DNA from: Brevibacillus antibioticus | Lineage (GTDB): Bacteria > Bacillota > Bacilli > Brevibacillales > Brevibacillaceae | Reading direction: 5' to 3' | Assembly (NCBI RefSeq): GCF_005217615.1 | Contig: NZ_SZNK01000001.1 | Span: forward strand, 1,197,501-1,261,500 | DNA length: 64,000 bases | Shown here: positions 18,319 to 28,220 of the stretch, one piece after another | Position numbering within the stretch: the stretch's first letter is position 1 | Layout: each line of letters starts with the position of its first letter | Program-made: the position numbers and the translations under genes | Notes under the pieces: generated by a model | Told to the model about the DNA's origin: nothing | The model's input: the letters and a program-made list of their open reading frames with translations, nothing else | The model's database searches: none

Positions 18319-19023
18319 ATGATGAACATTTACGCTGTGAAATGTCCTGCTGTGATCGACCCAGAATTGTACAACAGCTTTCTACAAGGACTTAGCAAAG
18401 AAAAACAGGAACGGGTCAGCCGCTACAGGAGGCTAGAAGATTCCTATCGTGCCTTGCTGGCGGACGTCCTGGTACGTTCTCTCATTTCTGAGATGTGCGA
18501 GATTCCGAATGAGCAGATCGAGTTTGTCTACAATGCATATGGGAAGCCCTCCTTTAAACAATTTCCTAGCTTTTGCTTTAATGTCTCGCACTCTGGGGAA
18601 TGGGTGGTATGCATCACGCATGTTTCACAGGTGGGGATTGATGTAGAGCAAATTTGTAGTCCGGTTGAATTCGAGCTCGCCGAACGTTTTTTTGCATCAA
18701 CCGAGGTAGAAGATCTTTTTGCGAAACATCCTGATGAACAGCTGGCTTATTTCTATGACCTGTGGACATTGAAGGAAAGTTATATCAAAGCAGTAGGCAA
18801 GGGGCTGTCGATCCCCCTGCAATCGTTTTCCATTAGAAAACATCCTGACAATTCCATCACGCTCTCGCAGCAGGCATCGGATGTTGCTTGGTGCTTTCGG
18901 CAGTATGAGATTGATCCAGGCTATAAACTGTCCGCTTGCGGGATGACGAATCAGTTTGCAGATCAAGTAATCATATTCGATTTGCAGGATTTGCATCAGA
19001 AAATGTTTCGCTCATGCATGTAG
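18319..19023 (+). CDS. Sfp-type 4'-phosphopantetheinyl transferase
   Basis: This enzyme attaches the phosphopantetheine arm from CoA to carrier domains and would activate the cluster's ACP and T domains. The 234-residue protein has the Sfp-type motifs in order: FNVSHSGEWVVCI (~residue 92), the Mg-binding GIDVEQ (~residue 110) and WTLKESYIKAVGKGL (~155). It is full length and intact although it is flanked by broken genes, which suggests selection to keep it. It reads in the same direction as the cluster that begins at 21099. ATG 18319 and ATG 18322 are equally possible starts. Confidence 0.93.
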   Translation: MMNIYAVKCPAVIDPELYNSFLQGLSKEKQERVSRYRRLEDSYRALLADVLVRSLISEMCEIPNEQIEFVYNAYGKPSFKQFPSFCFNVSHSGEWVVCITHVSQVGIDVEQICSPVEFELAERFFASTEVEDLFAKHPDEQLAYFYDLWTLKESYIKAVGKGLSIPLQSFSIRKHPDNSITLSQQASDVAWCFRQYEIDPGYKLSACGMTNQFADQVIIFDLQDLHQKMFRSCM

Positions 19024-19060
19024 AAGTCATTTATGTGAAGAGGAAAGGGGTGTGGAAAGG

Positions 19061-19132
19061 GTGAAACTGTTCTGCCTTCCGTATGTAGGCGGACAGGCGC
19101 GTATGAACGTGTACAGTTCTAGCCGCGGCTGA
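19061..19132 (+). pseudogene. Type II thioesterase stub
   Basis: From GTG 19061, behind AAAGG, the frame reads MKLFCLPYVGGQARMNVY and hits a stop after 23 codons. K-L-F-C-L-P-Y-x-G-G is the standard N-terminus of type II thioesterases of NRPS clusters (compare KLFAIPYAGSSANFY of the intact gene at 21099). No GxSxG or catalytic His follows in any frame I followed. It is a remnant of a second thioesterase next to the phosphopantetheinyl transferase. Confidence 0.65.
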
Positions 19133-19341
19133 TTGTGAGAGAGTCCAGCGTGGCGGTTATCCGTAAAGCGCGGTTGATACGTAGGTGAAATTTCAGATGA
19201 CCAGCCGTGTAAATGTCAGGAGACGGTACCTGCGTTTGCTCGGCTTTTTTCATACGAAGATTTACTTCTTGGGAGTAGTAGAGAAGTCAGTCAATCGGTC
19301 ATTGTTGCGTGTATTTTGGTAAGTTGCCCTTTCACTATCTA

Positions 19342-20385
19342 TCATGCGTGGACACTAACTACGGGCAGGGGGATGCTTTGTGGAAATGTAAAGATATTAT
19401 CCGGGTCATAACGGGGCTTGACTCGGGTCAGTCGATCGTAGTTACTGCCGTAATATGCCCTAGGCAAGTTCTTTATGGAAAGATCTGGCGTATTCACGTA
19501 AATCCCTAGGGTAAAGGGCAACGTAGCTCGGCGAAAGTTCTCTGCCCAGCGGGTTTCCCGTTTTGCCCCTTCCCTCTTTTACCAAAGTTGCAAGGGGCGT
19601 CATTGTATACAGAGCTCCACGATAGGAGAAAGCCGTTGCGCGATTTGGTACCTTGGCTACAGCCCCTCCCAGGCCATGAAGAAATAGAGAAGCTGTGTTG
19701 GTAGGTAGTGATTCTATGAAACGCCGGATGATGGAAATCCTGGTATCGGGTATCCGCTATCCGCTGAAAGACGTTTGGTCCAACACTTTTAAATGGCGAG
19801 GGAGAAGGTGGCTGGGTGGCCGCTACTCGGTTTACAGACTCGATCTAATGGGGCCTTCAATGATAACCTTTCTTGCTGAACCAGCCCGAAGCAAAGGTTG
19901 TAGCAACTGTCGAAGTTTTTTGGCTGAACCAAGGAAAACCGCTTGCATCAAAATGGGAAAGCTTGCTGAAGAAGTCGCCTTTAGACATTTGCAGCCCAGT
20001 GGATATTCCGAGGGGGGAAAGCTTTTCATTGGAGCCAGGAGCCGTGTAAAGTCCCTCCCCTTATTCCGTTTTGAACGGTGGCTGTGCCACGTTTGCGATC
20101 GACGTCTCCTCGATGCATATCACTCATGTCGATGATGATTCCATCATCGACCACGGACAACTCTTCGTAACTGTTGTGTCCGGATCGCATGCGGATCGGC
20201 ACGTTATGATGGCGCGCCCAACGGACTGCATTCACAACGTCTAGTGTCTTCTTAGCAGGACGATATCCCGTGGGAATTTGTTGAAGACGAGATTGCATTC
20301 TTAATATCCCTAGCGTGAGGCTCTTGCCAGGCGCCATTTCTTGTTCTTGGTCGGACCCACAGTTAGTCGAGTCGGGAGAAACCAC
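19342..20385 (-). pseudogene. Decayed FAD-linked oxidase (berberine bridge type)
   Basis: Three minus-strand pieces line up in the right order for one BBE-type FAD oxidase. The N-terminal FAD-binding part at 20026-20385 reads VVNAVRWARHHNVPIRMRSG, HNSYEELSVVDDGIIID and then VDRKRGTATVQ. A middle part at 19832-20029 contains FLGSAKKLRQLLQPLLRAG. The C-terminal BBE motif at 19342-19505 contains AYYGSNYDRL and YDPDNIFTFPQSIP and ends in a stop. The pieces are in different frames with stops and missing sequence between them, and the normal N-terminus is absent. A frame shared by the whole gene does not exist, so it is broken. Such oxidases often tailor natural products. Confidence 0.75.
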
Positions 20386-21098
20386 GTTTCCTTTCCAAAC
20401 AGAGTCAAACCCGCAGCTTTAGCTAGCAACGTAGACGCTTGGTTATCGTGCTGGCATCTGCCATTTGCTATGAAGTCTGATTGAAAACCTTTCCTAAGAA
20501 TTGTTATTTTTGATCCATACAGTCTTTTTTTTGTGATTAGTCTAGGAGCAAAAAGACCTATCATCGCAGTTCCGACTCTTAAAATAAATGTCCGATTCAT
20601 GCAAGTTTGGAACGTACTTGGCCCCTTCAGCTAGAGCTTGGCATTATGATTGTCTCTATACAGGGAGAACCCTCTGCTTCCTAAAGAAGAAATCGAAATT
20701 AAATTAGTCAGATATTCGAGTGTAACAAACTTTATCCGGATCACGAGTCTTTCGTGGACAGGATAACCAAGATGAAGGAATGGATATCCAATCGTTGCTA
20801 CAGCACGCACGCTTTTCAAATGAGAATACCATCTTCTCCCCTTACGTTGATGTTCCACGTAAAGATTTCTAATTGACTGATTGAACGACCAACATTTAAC
20901 ATTAGATACATATAGTTGCACTAAAAAGGAGGATAGGTGTATTACATAATTGCGTAACAGAAAAACCTTGTGTGGGCAAACATATAAATTTCAGCCCCAA
21001 TACTAGAGAATTTTCTAGCTTTACCCAAAAAAGTTTTTTAGTGAAAGCTATTATTGCATATGCTCGAATGAAACTATGGAAATAAAGGAGCAACAATT
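20386..21098. other. 0.7-kb region, no intact gene; leader of the cluster
   Basis: Nothing recognisable is encoded here; short frames on both strands look random or decayed. An imperfect palindrome at 21017-21049 (AGCTTT...AAAAAAGTTTTTT...AAAGCT) lies about 50 nt before the first cluster gene and could be an operator or hairpin. A promoter must be somewhere here, but I see no convincing sigma-A pair with proper spacing. Confidence 0.4.
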
Positions 21099-21806
21099 AT
21101 GAATCCCATCAAACTCTTTGCGATTCCTTATGCTGGTAGTTCAGCTAATTTTTATTTAAAATGGAAACGAGCTCTCTTACCCGAAGTGGAAATTGTCCCG
21201 CTGGAACTTCCGGGACGGGGATCGAAAATAAAGGAGAGGCCTTTTACATGCTTGCAAGAAGCTATAGAAGATTTACTGGAAAAAATAGAACGAGAGAGCA
21301 GTTCCCAGCCATATGCACTGTTTGGACATAGCATGGGTAATTTGCTGGCGTTCGAATTGATGCATCGGATACGGAAGGAGAAATTGCCATTGCCGATATG
21401 CGCATTTTTATCCGGACGACGTCCTCCCCACATATTTGAGGAGAAGAAACGTTACCTTATGTCCGACGAAGATTTTGTACAGGAATTAGTGACGATGGGG
21501 GGGACCCCTCAAGAAGTGCTAGAAAACGCTGATTTACTGCAATTGTTCTTGCCTATCTTACGCACCGATTTTCAATTGGTCGAAACATATGTTCCGGTTG
21601 AAGGAAGAGAACCTCTTGACGTTCCGCTCGTAATTTTCAGTGGAATCAATGACTCAATTGCCAACGTTGAGGACATGGAAGGATGGAATTCCTACACGAC
21701 GTCTTCCTGTCAGATCGTTCATTATGACGGCGGGCACTTTTTTATCTTTGAATATACGGATGACATCATTAAGAGGTTGAAACAACAACTCGTATTGTTT
21801 GTTTGA
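21099..21806 (+). CDS. Type II thioesterase (editing)
   Basis: A 235-residue alpha/beta hydrolase of the NRPS/PKS type II thioesterase family, which frees misprimed or stalled carrier domains. It has the typical N-terminus FAIPYAGSSANFY, the nucleophile motif FGHSMGN (GxSxG, Ser near residue 83) and the catalytic His in YDGGHFFIFEY. AAAGGAG precedes the ATG. Its stop lies ~57 nt before the NRPS start, so the two are co-transcribed. It is the first intact gene of the cluster and corresponds in role to ClbQ of colibactin. Confidence 0.93.
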   Translation: MNPIKLFAIPYAGSSANFYLKWKRALLPEVEIVPLELPGRGSKIKERPFTCLQEAIEDLLEKIERESSSQPYALFGHSMGNLLAFELMHRIRKEKLPLPICAFLSGRRPPHIFEEKKRYLMSDEDFVQELVTMGGTPQEVLENADLLQLFLPILRTDFQLVETYVPVEGREPLDVPLVIFSGINDSIANVEDMEGWNSYTTSSCQIVHYDGGHFFIFEYTDDIIKRLKQQLVLFV

Positions 21807-21862
21807 TTTTAAAATCAGATTATTCTAAAAGATCACTCAGAAAAGGATGGCTGAATAATTCG

Positions 21863-24800
21863 ATGTTTATACCTGTTTACTACCCTTTGTCGCATCCCCA
21901 AAAACGAATCTGGTTTATAGAAAAATTTTATCCTCACACCTCGATGTACAACATTGGTGGACTAGTGCACATTCATGGGAAGGTGAATTTTTCGGTATTA
22001 GAAGAAGCAATTCAGCTTTTCATCAAGAAGAATGAAGGCCTGCGTTTGCAAATAACGGAACAAGAGGGAGAGCCGAGTCAGTATGTGATGCCGTATGTGA
22101 AGCACAAACTTCCGTATCTAGATTTTTCCCGGAAAACAGACCCGATGAAAGCGGCAGACGAGTGGGCGGAGATAGAATTCCAAACCGGTTTTCAGATTAA
22201 CAACACACCGTTATTTGATTTCGCGCTTTTACATATCTCAGAGGATCACAATGCTTACTTTGTAAAACTCCACCATATCGTTTCTGACGGCTGGACGATC
22301 TTGATTATGACGAATCAAATCAGTACGTTCTACATGCAACTCCTCAGAGGGGAACAGGTGGATGGCAGTATTACCTCTACTTATCTTCATTATTTGGAGC
22401 AGGAGCAAAATTATCTAACGTCCTCTCGTTATGAAAAAGACAAAGCCTACTGGAATGAAAGACTAAGCAATTTTCCAAGGGCATTCCTCAGCAGAAGCTC
22501 GGACTCCGTGGCGGGTAAGCGTTTGCGATTCTATCTGGAAGCGGATACCGCGCATTCCGTGTACGAGTTCTTGCAGACGCGTAAATGTTCGCTTAACTCC
22601 TTGTTTGTCGCTATTGTCTTCATTTATCTGGCAAAAACGACTAGAGAGGATGACATCATAATAGGCGTGCCTGTCCTCAACCGCTCTGGTGTCAAAGAGA
22701 AAAATATTGTTGGGATGTTTACCAGCAACATGCCGTTTAGAGGCACGATCAACCAAACAATCAGTGTCGCGGAGTGGATAAATGAAGTGCAGGCCGATAT
22801 GTACCAGAGCCTGTTCCATCAAAAATATCCATATGATTTGTTCGTCCAGGACCTTCAATTGACCCAGCAAGGCTATGATCATTTGTTCCAATGGTGCGTC
22901 AACTACTATAACACAAAGCTAAACAATGAGCTCGACGGCGCACCGATTGAGAACGAAGAGTTCTACAGCGGAAATCAAAACTACTCCTTGCAGTTGGTCA
23001 TCAAAGAATGGTCGGGAACCGACAAGCTAGAGCTTCAATGGGACTACAAAACTAGCGATTACACAGAAAAAGAGATCAATCGAATGTTCAGGCAGATGGT
23101 GAATCTCTTGAAGCAGGCCATTGCACAACCGGACAAGCCGATCAAATCCCTGCAACTGCTGAGCGAAGAAGAGCGTCAGGAATTGATATACAACCGCAAC
23201 CAGACCGTAGCTCCTTATCCTCATGAACCCGTGCACTTTCTGTTCGAACACCAAGCGGCAGCCACACCAGAGGCAACAAGTGTTATTTTCCAAGGCCAAA
23301 CCGTTTCCTATGAAAAATTAAACAATCGTTCAAATCAACTCGCGCACACCCTGCGAAATAAGGGAGTGGGACGTGGGTCACTTGTCGGCTTGATGTCTTC
23401 ACATTCCATTGAGACGATCGTGGGAATCCTCGCTGTCCTTAAGGCAGGGGGTGCTTATGTACCAATTGACCCGACGTACCCGTTGGAACGCATAAATTAT
23501 CTACTGAATGATAGCGGTACAGCCTTGATTCTGACAAACATGTGCATACCGGAAGGGGTTACGTTCAAGGGAGATGTGGTGAATTTGGTCGATGATAGCT
23601 TGTACAGCTCAAATTGTACCAACTTGGACCACGTCAACGAACTGAGCGATCCGGTCTATGTCATCTATACTTCAGGATCTACAGGCAATCCGAAGGGAAC
23701 GATCATCGAACATCATGGTTTGATTAACTACATTAGCTGGGCCAGTAAGACTTACATTCGCTCTGCAGATGACGTATTTGGGCTGTATTCCTCGCTAGCT
23801 TTTGATTTGACCGTTACCTCGATTTTTACACCGCTTATCAACGGAAACGGGATTGCCATTTACCCCGAAGATAAGCAAGAGTTCATTCTACACCGGATAT
23901 TGCGTGAGAAAGTGGCGACCATCATCAAGTTGACACCGGCTCACTTGTCACTGATCAAAAACCAAGACAACCGAGGATCCACCATTCACACATTGATTGT
24001 CGGCGGGGAAGACTTGAAAGCTGCGCTTGCCCATGATGTAACCAAGAGCTTCGGTGGTCATGTGAAGATCTTCAATGAGTATGGACCGACCGAAACCGTC
24101 GTCGGCTGTATGTTTCACCGCTATGACCCGGCATTGGACATGGGCCCGTCCGTATCAATCGGCAAACCGATTGCGAACGTCCAAATCTATCTGCTCGACG
24201 CCAACCTGCAACCGGTGCCAGACGGGGGGACAGGGGAAATCTATATATCCGGAGACGGTGTAGCCAAAGGGTACCTCAACCGTCCAGAATTGACCAGCGA
24301 ACGTTTCATCCTCAACCCATTCCGCCAAGGCAGCCGCATGTACAAGACTGGGGACTTAGCCATCCGGCAGGAACACGGGTCTATGTTTTATCTAGGCAGA
24401 AGCGACACGCAAGTCAAAATTAAAGGATACCGCATTGAGACGGGTGAGATCGAGAATCGACTGCTCCAATATCCCGGAGTCCGCGATGCTGTTGTAATCG
24501 ACTGTATCGACACGCAAGGCAATAAGTACTTGATAAGCTATCTTGTGATGGAACAAGTCGTATCGGCAGTCACGCTCAAAAACTATTTGGCCGAGAGTAT
24601 GCCAAGCTACATGATCCCCGCCTACTTTGTTTTGATAGATGAAATCCCTCTCACACCAAACGGTAAAGTGAACCGCAATAACCTGCCTGACCCAACCACC
24701 ATCGAAGCAGTGTCGCTTGATCAGCCCGTCACCAACCAGGTGATCGCCGATAAACTGCTCATAATCATGCGTGATGTCTTGCAAATAGAGGAACTCAGCA

Positions 24801-26353
24801 TCCGCGACAACTTCTTTTTGCTTGGTGGTGATTCAATCAAAGCGATTCGCATCGTAGCGAAGCTCCGTGCCGAGGGACTGCACGTGCAAGTTAAAGACAT
24901 CTTGTCCTATCCCGTACTGGCAGAGATCGCAGCAACCATTGATGCGAAGCAACCAAACATCGCTGAACAGGCACCAGCCGAAGGCGTGTCGAAACCGCTC
25001 CCGATCAGTGAATGGTTCTTTCAACAGGATTTTGTCGACCCACATCACTGGAATCAATCAGTATTACTCACGATGAAGCAAGCGGTGAGCCCTGATGCCT
25101 TAACTCGTGCCTTCCGCCAACTGATTGTGCAACATGACACCCTGCGCCTCGTTTTTGACCCGGCACAGCAAGCGCTGGCCTATGATGCAAGTCTGTTGAA
25201 AGCAGAAGTTCCGATCGAGACACAAGATCTGTCTGGTTTTGACACAGAAGCACAAAAACGCGAGCGGCAGCAGCATGCGGAAGCAACCAAAGCCAGCCTC
25301 CATCTGGAAAAAGGCTTTTTGTTTCGTATCATGCTATTTAACCTCGGACAAGGGACACAGCAGCTGCTGATCACTGCACACCATCTGATCATCGATGCCG
25401 TTTCCTGGCGTATTCTGCTCGAAGACCTAACGACCTTGCTGGAAGCAATGAAACAAGGACACATCGGGAAACTCCCAGCCAAAAGCCACTCCGTCCAAGC
25501 ATGGGCAGACGCTCTGGCCGACTACAGCCAGACGCAGCATATGCTCGCCGCTGAACAAGCCTATTGGCAATCGGTTTTAACAGGACCATCCATAGCGTTC
25601 CCAACGGATCACAACCACGACATACATGAACTGGCTCAATGCGAAACCATTTCTGCAGAGTTGTCTCAAGATCTGACCCGCCAGCTTACAGGTGAGGCTA
25701 ACAAAGCCTACAACACCCACGCCAATGACCTGCTGATCACTGCTCTTGCCGCAGCCATCGACCACTTTATTCAAAAAGGGGAAGTCATGATCGAACTAGA
25801 GGGTCATGGACGTGAACCGTTGTTCGACCATATTGATCTGTCGCGAACGATCGGCTGGTTCACCTGTATGTATCCGGTTCGTTTACAAGTAAGTACAACA
25901 GATCCCAGCACTCTGATTAAATCAATCAAGGAACAACTGCGCCAGATTCCGCAAAAAGGGATCGGATACGGAATACTGAAATATCTGTCCAAAACCATTA
26001 CTTATGACACTCACAGCCTCGTCCGTTTCAACTACCTCGGTGACAGTAACATCAGTAATGAGTGGTTTACGCTCTCAGACAAAAGTCATGGGGCGGAATC
26101 CAGCCTATCTAATCACATCACGTCTCTCATCGATATCAACGCGGTGATTACTGACAGCGTGCTGACCATCCGTCTTGTCTATAGCAGGAACAATTTTACT
26201 TCTTCCACTATGGAGCGCTTCCTTGCCATCTTCCTGCAAAAAATTGAGGAGATCGTGAACTATTGTTGCGGAAAAGAGAATACCGAGTTCACGCCATGCG
26301 ACTTTAATACCGTCGAGTTGAGCCAGGACGAACTGGACGGACTCTTTGAATAA
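21863..26353 (+). CDS. NRPS initiation module, C-A(Asn)-T-E
   Basis: A 1496-residue single-module synthetase. Domains: condensation (~4-430, HHIVSDG intact near 137), adenylation (~456-940), thiolation (GGDSIKA, Ser ~991) and epimerization (~1045-1480, HHLIIDA near 1172). Aligning the A domain by eye to PheA gives pocket residues D-L-T-K-I-G-E-V-G, plus the invariant Lys, which is an asparagine code. A first module with a C domain and an E domain predicts an N-acylated D-Asn, the cap used as a prodrug tag in colibactin, xenocoumacin and zwittermicin. ATG 21863 is chosen because AAAAGGATGG lies just upstream; the TTG at 21803 that overlaps the thioesterase stop has no such support. Acyl chain length cannot be told. 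Confidence 0.92.
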   Translation: MFIPVYYPLSHPQKRIWFIEKFYPHTSMYNIGGLVHIHGKVNFSVLEEAIQLFIKKNEGLRLQITEQEGEPSQYVMPYVKHKLPYLDFSRKTDPMKAADEWAEIEFQTGFQINNTPLFDFALLHISEDHNAYFVKLHHIVSDGWTILIMTNQISTFYMQLLRGEQVDGSITSTYLHYLEQEQNYLTSSRYEKDKAYWNERLSNFPRAFLSRSSDSVAGKRLRFYLEADTAHSVYEFLQTRKCSLNSLFVAIVFIYLAKTTREDDIIIGVPVLNRSGVKEKNIVGMFTSNMPFRGTINQTISVAEWINEVQADMYQSLFHQKYPYDLFVQDLQLTQQGYDHLFQWCVNYYNTKLNNELDGAPIENEEFYSGNQNYSLQLVIKEWSGTDKLELQWDYKTSDYTEKEINRMFRQMVNLLKQAIAQPDKPIKSLQLLSEEERQELIYNRNQTVAPYPHEPVHFLFEHQAAATPEATSVIFQGQTVSYEKLNNRSNQLAHTLRNKGVGRGSLVGLMSSHSIETIVGILAVLKAGGAYVPIDPTYPLERINYLLNDSGTALILTNMCIPEGVTFKGDVVNLVDDSLYSSNCTNLDHVNELSDPVYVIYTSGSTGNPKGTIIEHHGLINYISWASKTYIRSADDVFGLYSSLAFDLTVTSIFTPLINGNGIAIYPEDKQEFILHRILREKVATIIKLTPAHLSLIKNQDNRGSTIHTLIVGGEDLKAALAHDVTKSFGGHVKIFNEYGPTETVVGCMFHRYDPALDMGPSVSIGKPIANVQIYLLDANLQPVPDGGTGEIYISGDGVAKGYLNRPELTSERFILNPFRQGSRMYKTGDLAIRQEHGSMFYLGRSDTQVKIKGYRIETGEIENRLLQYPGVRDAVVIDCIDTQGNKYLISYLVMEQVVSAVTLKNYLAESMPSYMIPAYFVLIDEIPLTPNGKVNRNNLPDPTTIEAVSLDQPVTNQVIADKLLIIMRDVLQIEELSIRDNFFLLGGDSIKAIRIVAKLRAEGLHVQVKDILSYPVLAEIAATIDAKQPNIAEQAPAEGVSKPLPISEWFFQQDFVDPHHWNQSVLLTMKQAVSPDALTRAFRQLIVQHDTLRLVFDPAQQALAYDASLLKAEVPIETQDLSGFDTEAQKRERQQHAEATKASLHLEKGFLFRIMLFNLGQGTQQLLITAHHLIIDAVSWRILLEDLTTLLEAMKQGHIGKLPAKSHSVQAWADALADYSQTQHMLAAEQAYWQSVLTGPSIAFPTDHNHDIHELAQCETISAELSQDLTRQLTGEANKAYNTHANDLLITALAAAIDHFIQKGEVMIELEGHGREPLFDHIDLSRTIGWFTCMYPVRLQVSTTDPSTLIKSIKEQLRQIPQKGIGYGILKYLSKTITYDTHSLVRFNYLGDSNISNEWFTLSDKSHGAESSLSNHITSLIDINAVITDSVLTIRLVYSRNNFTSSTMERFLAIFLQKIEEIVNYCCGKENTEFTPCDFNTVELSQDELDGLFE

Positions 26354-26792
26354 ACGTAAGTGAGATTAGACTCGGTTTATTGATTCGCTTTTCCTGGGAA
26401 AACGCAAAAATCAACATAAACTGCCTTATCCCTATTGTGTGGACAGTTTGGTAGATACCCGTACTGAATACAGGAGGGATTTTTCAAGAGGAAAAAACAA
26501 GACATATGCGCGGAAATTTAATTTGGCTGTCGTAACATCCAACCTGAGGACAGTATAGGGTACTACGATCTCCTAGCAAGTTGATAAAAGTATGATGGAC
26601 CAATTGAAAGGGGTGAGGGAATAAATTCAATAATTAGGAATAAAAAGAATCTATACTAAACGATATCCAAATGTTAACATTGAATAAATTGGAAGTTAAA
26701 ACTTTTCGGTGATTTCTGAATAGAAAAGAAATTCCTGCTAAAATCCCTACCATCGAGAAACTGGTAATTATGAAGCGAAAGGTGAATGAACC
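26354..26792. other. 439-nt intergenic gap inside the cluster
   Basis: No coding frame of note. The gap separates the initiation NRPS from the extender-unit genes, so a separate promoter for the latter is plausible, but I could not find a -35/-10 pair with good spacing. A short purine-rich patch (AGGAGGGATTTTTC) near 26472 is not followed by a usable start codon. Confidence 0.35.
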
Positions 26793-27077
26793 ATGGAAGC
26801 AACCAAAGCCAAAATCCGCACATTTTTAACTCGATTTTTCCGTAAGCGTGAGCTGCGAGACGATGAAGATATGTTCGCACTAGGCTTCATCAACTCTCTT
26901 TTCGCGATGCAACTAGTAATGTTCCTCGAATCTGAATTCAGTATTGAGCTTAACAATGATGACCTCGATCTAGAAAATCTCAAATCCATCAATGCCATTG
27001 CAGAACTCATTGAGAAAAAACAGTCTCAATTGTCAATTTTATCGGAAGCTCAGGTGGAGACAACCTATGATACTTGA
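26793..27077 (+). CDS. Discrete acyl carrier protein for extender-unit synthesis (FkbJ-like)
   Basis: A 94-residue acyl carrier protein. The phosphopantetheine site reads GFINSLFAMQLV, the form (N-S-L rather than D-S-L) common in the carrier proteins of methoxy- and hydroxymalonyl-ACP pathways. The ATG follows GCGAAAGGTG. The last 11 nt overlap the acyl-CoA dehydrogenase gene, a coupled pair. The protein should carry the glyceryl unit placed by FkbH while the two dehydrogenases oxidise it to hydroxymalonyl-ACP. The arrangement is like FkbJ and ZmaD. Confidence 0.88.
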   Translation: MEATKAKIRTFLTRFFRKRELRDDEDMFALGFINSLFAMQLVMFLESEFSIELNNDDLDLENLKSINAIAELIEKKQSQLSILSEAQVETTYDT

Positions 27078-28191
27078 ACTGACCCAAAAACAACAGACCT
27101 GGCAAGAAGAAATCAGGGCTTTTGTCAACAATGAGATTGTTCCTATCGCAAATCAATATGACAAAGAAGAGGTCACTCCACCGGAGTTGATCATGAAGAT
27201 GGCTGATCATGGCTATCTGGGGGCATTACTCCCCCAAGAGTACGGTGGCCGCGGTCTTGATTATGTTTCCTTAGGAATTTTGAACGAAGAGGTTGGTCGT
27301 GGATGTTCATCCGTGCGTAGCCTGCTGACTGTGCACGGCATGGCCTCACTCTCCATCCTCAGATGGGGGAATCAAGAGCAGAAGGACCGCTGGCTGCCGA
27401 AGTTCGCTACTGGTGAGTTACTCGGCGCCTTTGGCCTGACTGAACCGAATATTGGAACAGATGCTAAAAACATCGAGACGACAGCTGTCTTGTCTGGCGA
27501 CCACTACATTCTCAATGGAAAAAAGAAGTGGATTACATATGGTCAAATCGCTGATCTCTACCTAGTATTCGCTCAATGCGAAGGGCGGCCGACCGCCTTC
27601 CTCGTAGAACGTAACAGCCCTGGATTTACCACACACCCAATTAAAGGCGTGATGGGTACCCGTGCCTCTATGCTGGCAGAACTTCACATGGATGAGTGCC
27701 GGATTCCAAAAGAAAACATGTTGAGTCGCGTTGGATTCGGTCTGACCTACGTCGCAACAAACTGCCTCGACTATGGTCGCTTCACGATCGCATCGGGTTG
27801 CGTCGGTATCGGACAAGCGTGTATTGACGCATGTCTGGAGTACACCGCTAGCCGAATCCAGTTCGGTTTGCCAATCGCCAACCACCAGCTAATCAAAAAG
27901 ATGATCGCAGAAATGATCACCAACGTGAAAGCCGCCCGACTATTGTGCCATCAGGCTTCCTTTCTGAAAGATATTGCACACCCAAACTCCATGAAGGAAA
28001 CCTGGATAGCCAAATATTTTGCCTCGACTATGCTTGCCAAAATCACCACAGATGCCATCCAAATTCACGGCGCATATGGGTGCAGTGAAGAGAATTCACT
28101 CCAGCGCTACTATCGTGACAGCCGCGTGATGGAAATCATCGAGGGAACCACTCAAATGCATGAAATTATTATCGCCGACAGTATGTACTAG
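27067..28191 (+). CDS. Acyl-CoA dehydrogenase-type flavoenzyme (FkbI-like)
   Basis: A 374-residue member of the acyl-CoA dehydrogenase family with normal domain order: helical N-terminus, FAD/substrate-binding middle (FGLTEPNIGTDAKNIETTA, KKWITYG) and C-terminal catalytic region (QIHGAYGCSEENSLQRYYRD then EIIEGTTQMHE with the catalytic Glu). In methoxymalonyl/hydroxymalonyl pathways this enzyme works on glyceryl-ACP derivatives, not on a fatty acyl-CoA. ATG 27067 is chosen, with GGTGGAG upstream and overlap with the ACP gene; the longer frame from 26992 would run over the ACP end without a ribosome site. Confidence 0.9.
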   Translation: MILELTQKQQTWQEEIRAFVNNEIVPIANQYDKEEVTPPELIMKMADHGYLGALLPQEYGGRGLDYVSLGILNEEVGRGCSSVRSLLTVHGMASLSILRWGNQEQKDRWLPKFATGELLGAFGLTEPNIGTDAKNIETTAVLSGDHYILNGKKKWITYGQIADLYLVFAQCEGRPTAFLVERNSPGFTTHPIKGVMGTRASMLAELHMDECRIPKENMLSRVGFGLTYVATNCLDYGRFTIASGCVGIGQACIDACLEYTASRIQFGLPIANHQLIKKMIAEMITNVKAARLLCHQASFLKDIAHPNSMKETWIAKYFASTMLAKITTDAIQIHGAYGCSEENSLQRYYRDSRVMEIIEGTTQMHEIIIADSMY

Positions 28192-28220
28192 ACACGTGTT
28201 TTTCTCAGGGGGAATAAACC

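Noticed and set aside
21009-21024. CodY box upstream of the thioesterase
   Set aside because: Only the left half (AATTTTCT) matches the CodY consensus; the right half does not.
16857-21098. Insertion sequence or integrase explaining the border
   Set aside because: No transposase or integrase motif, terminal inverted repeats or target duplication could be recognised; the region is decayed but the agent is not visible.
21803-21862. TTG start overlapping the thioesterase stop for the Asn NRPS
   Set aside because: The extra 20 residues are not C-domain-like and lack a ribosome site; ATG 21863 has AAAAGGATGG directly upstream.
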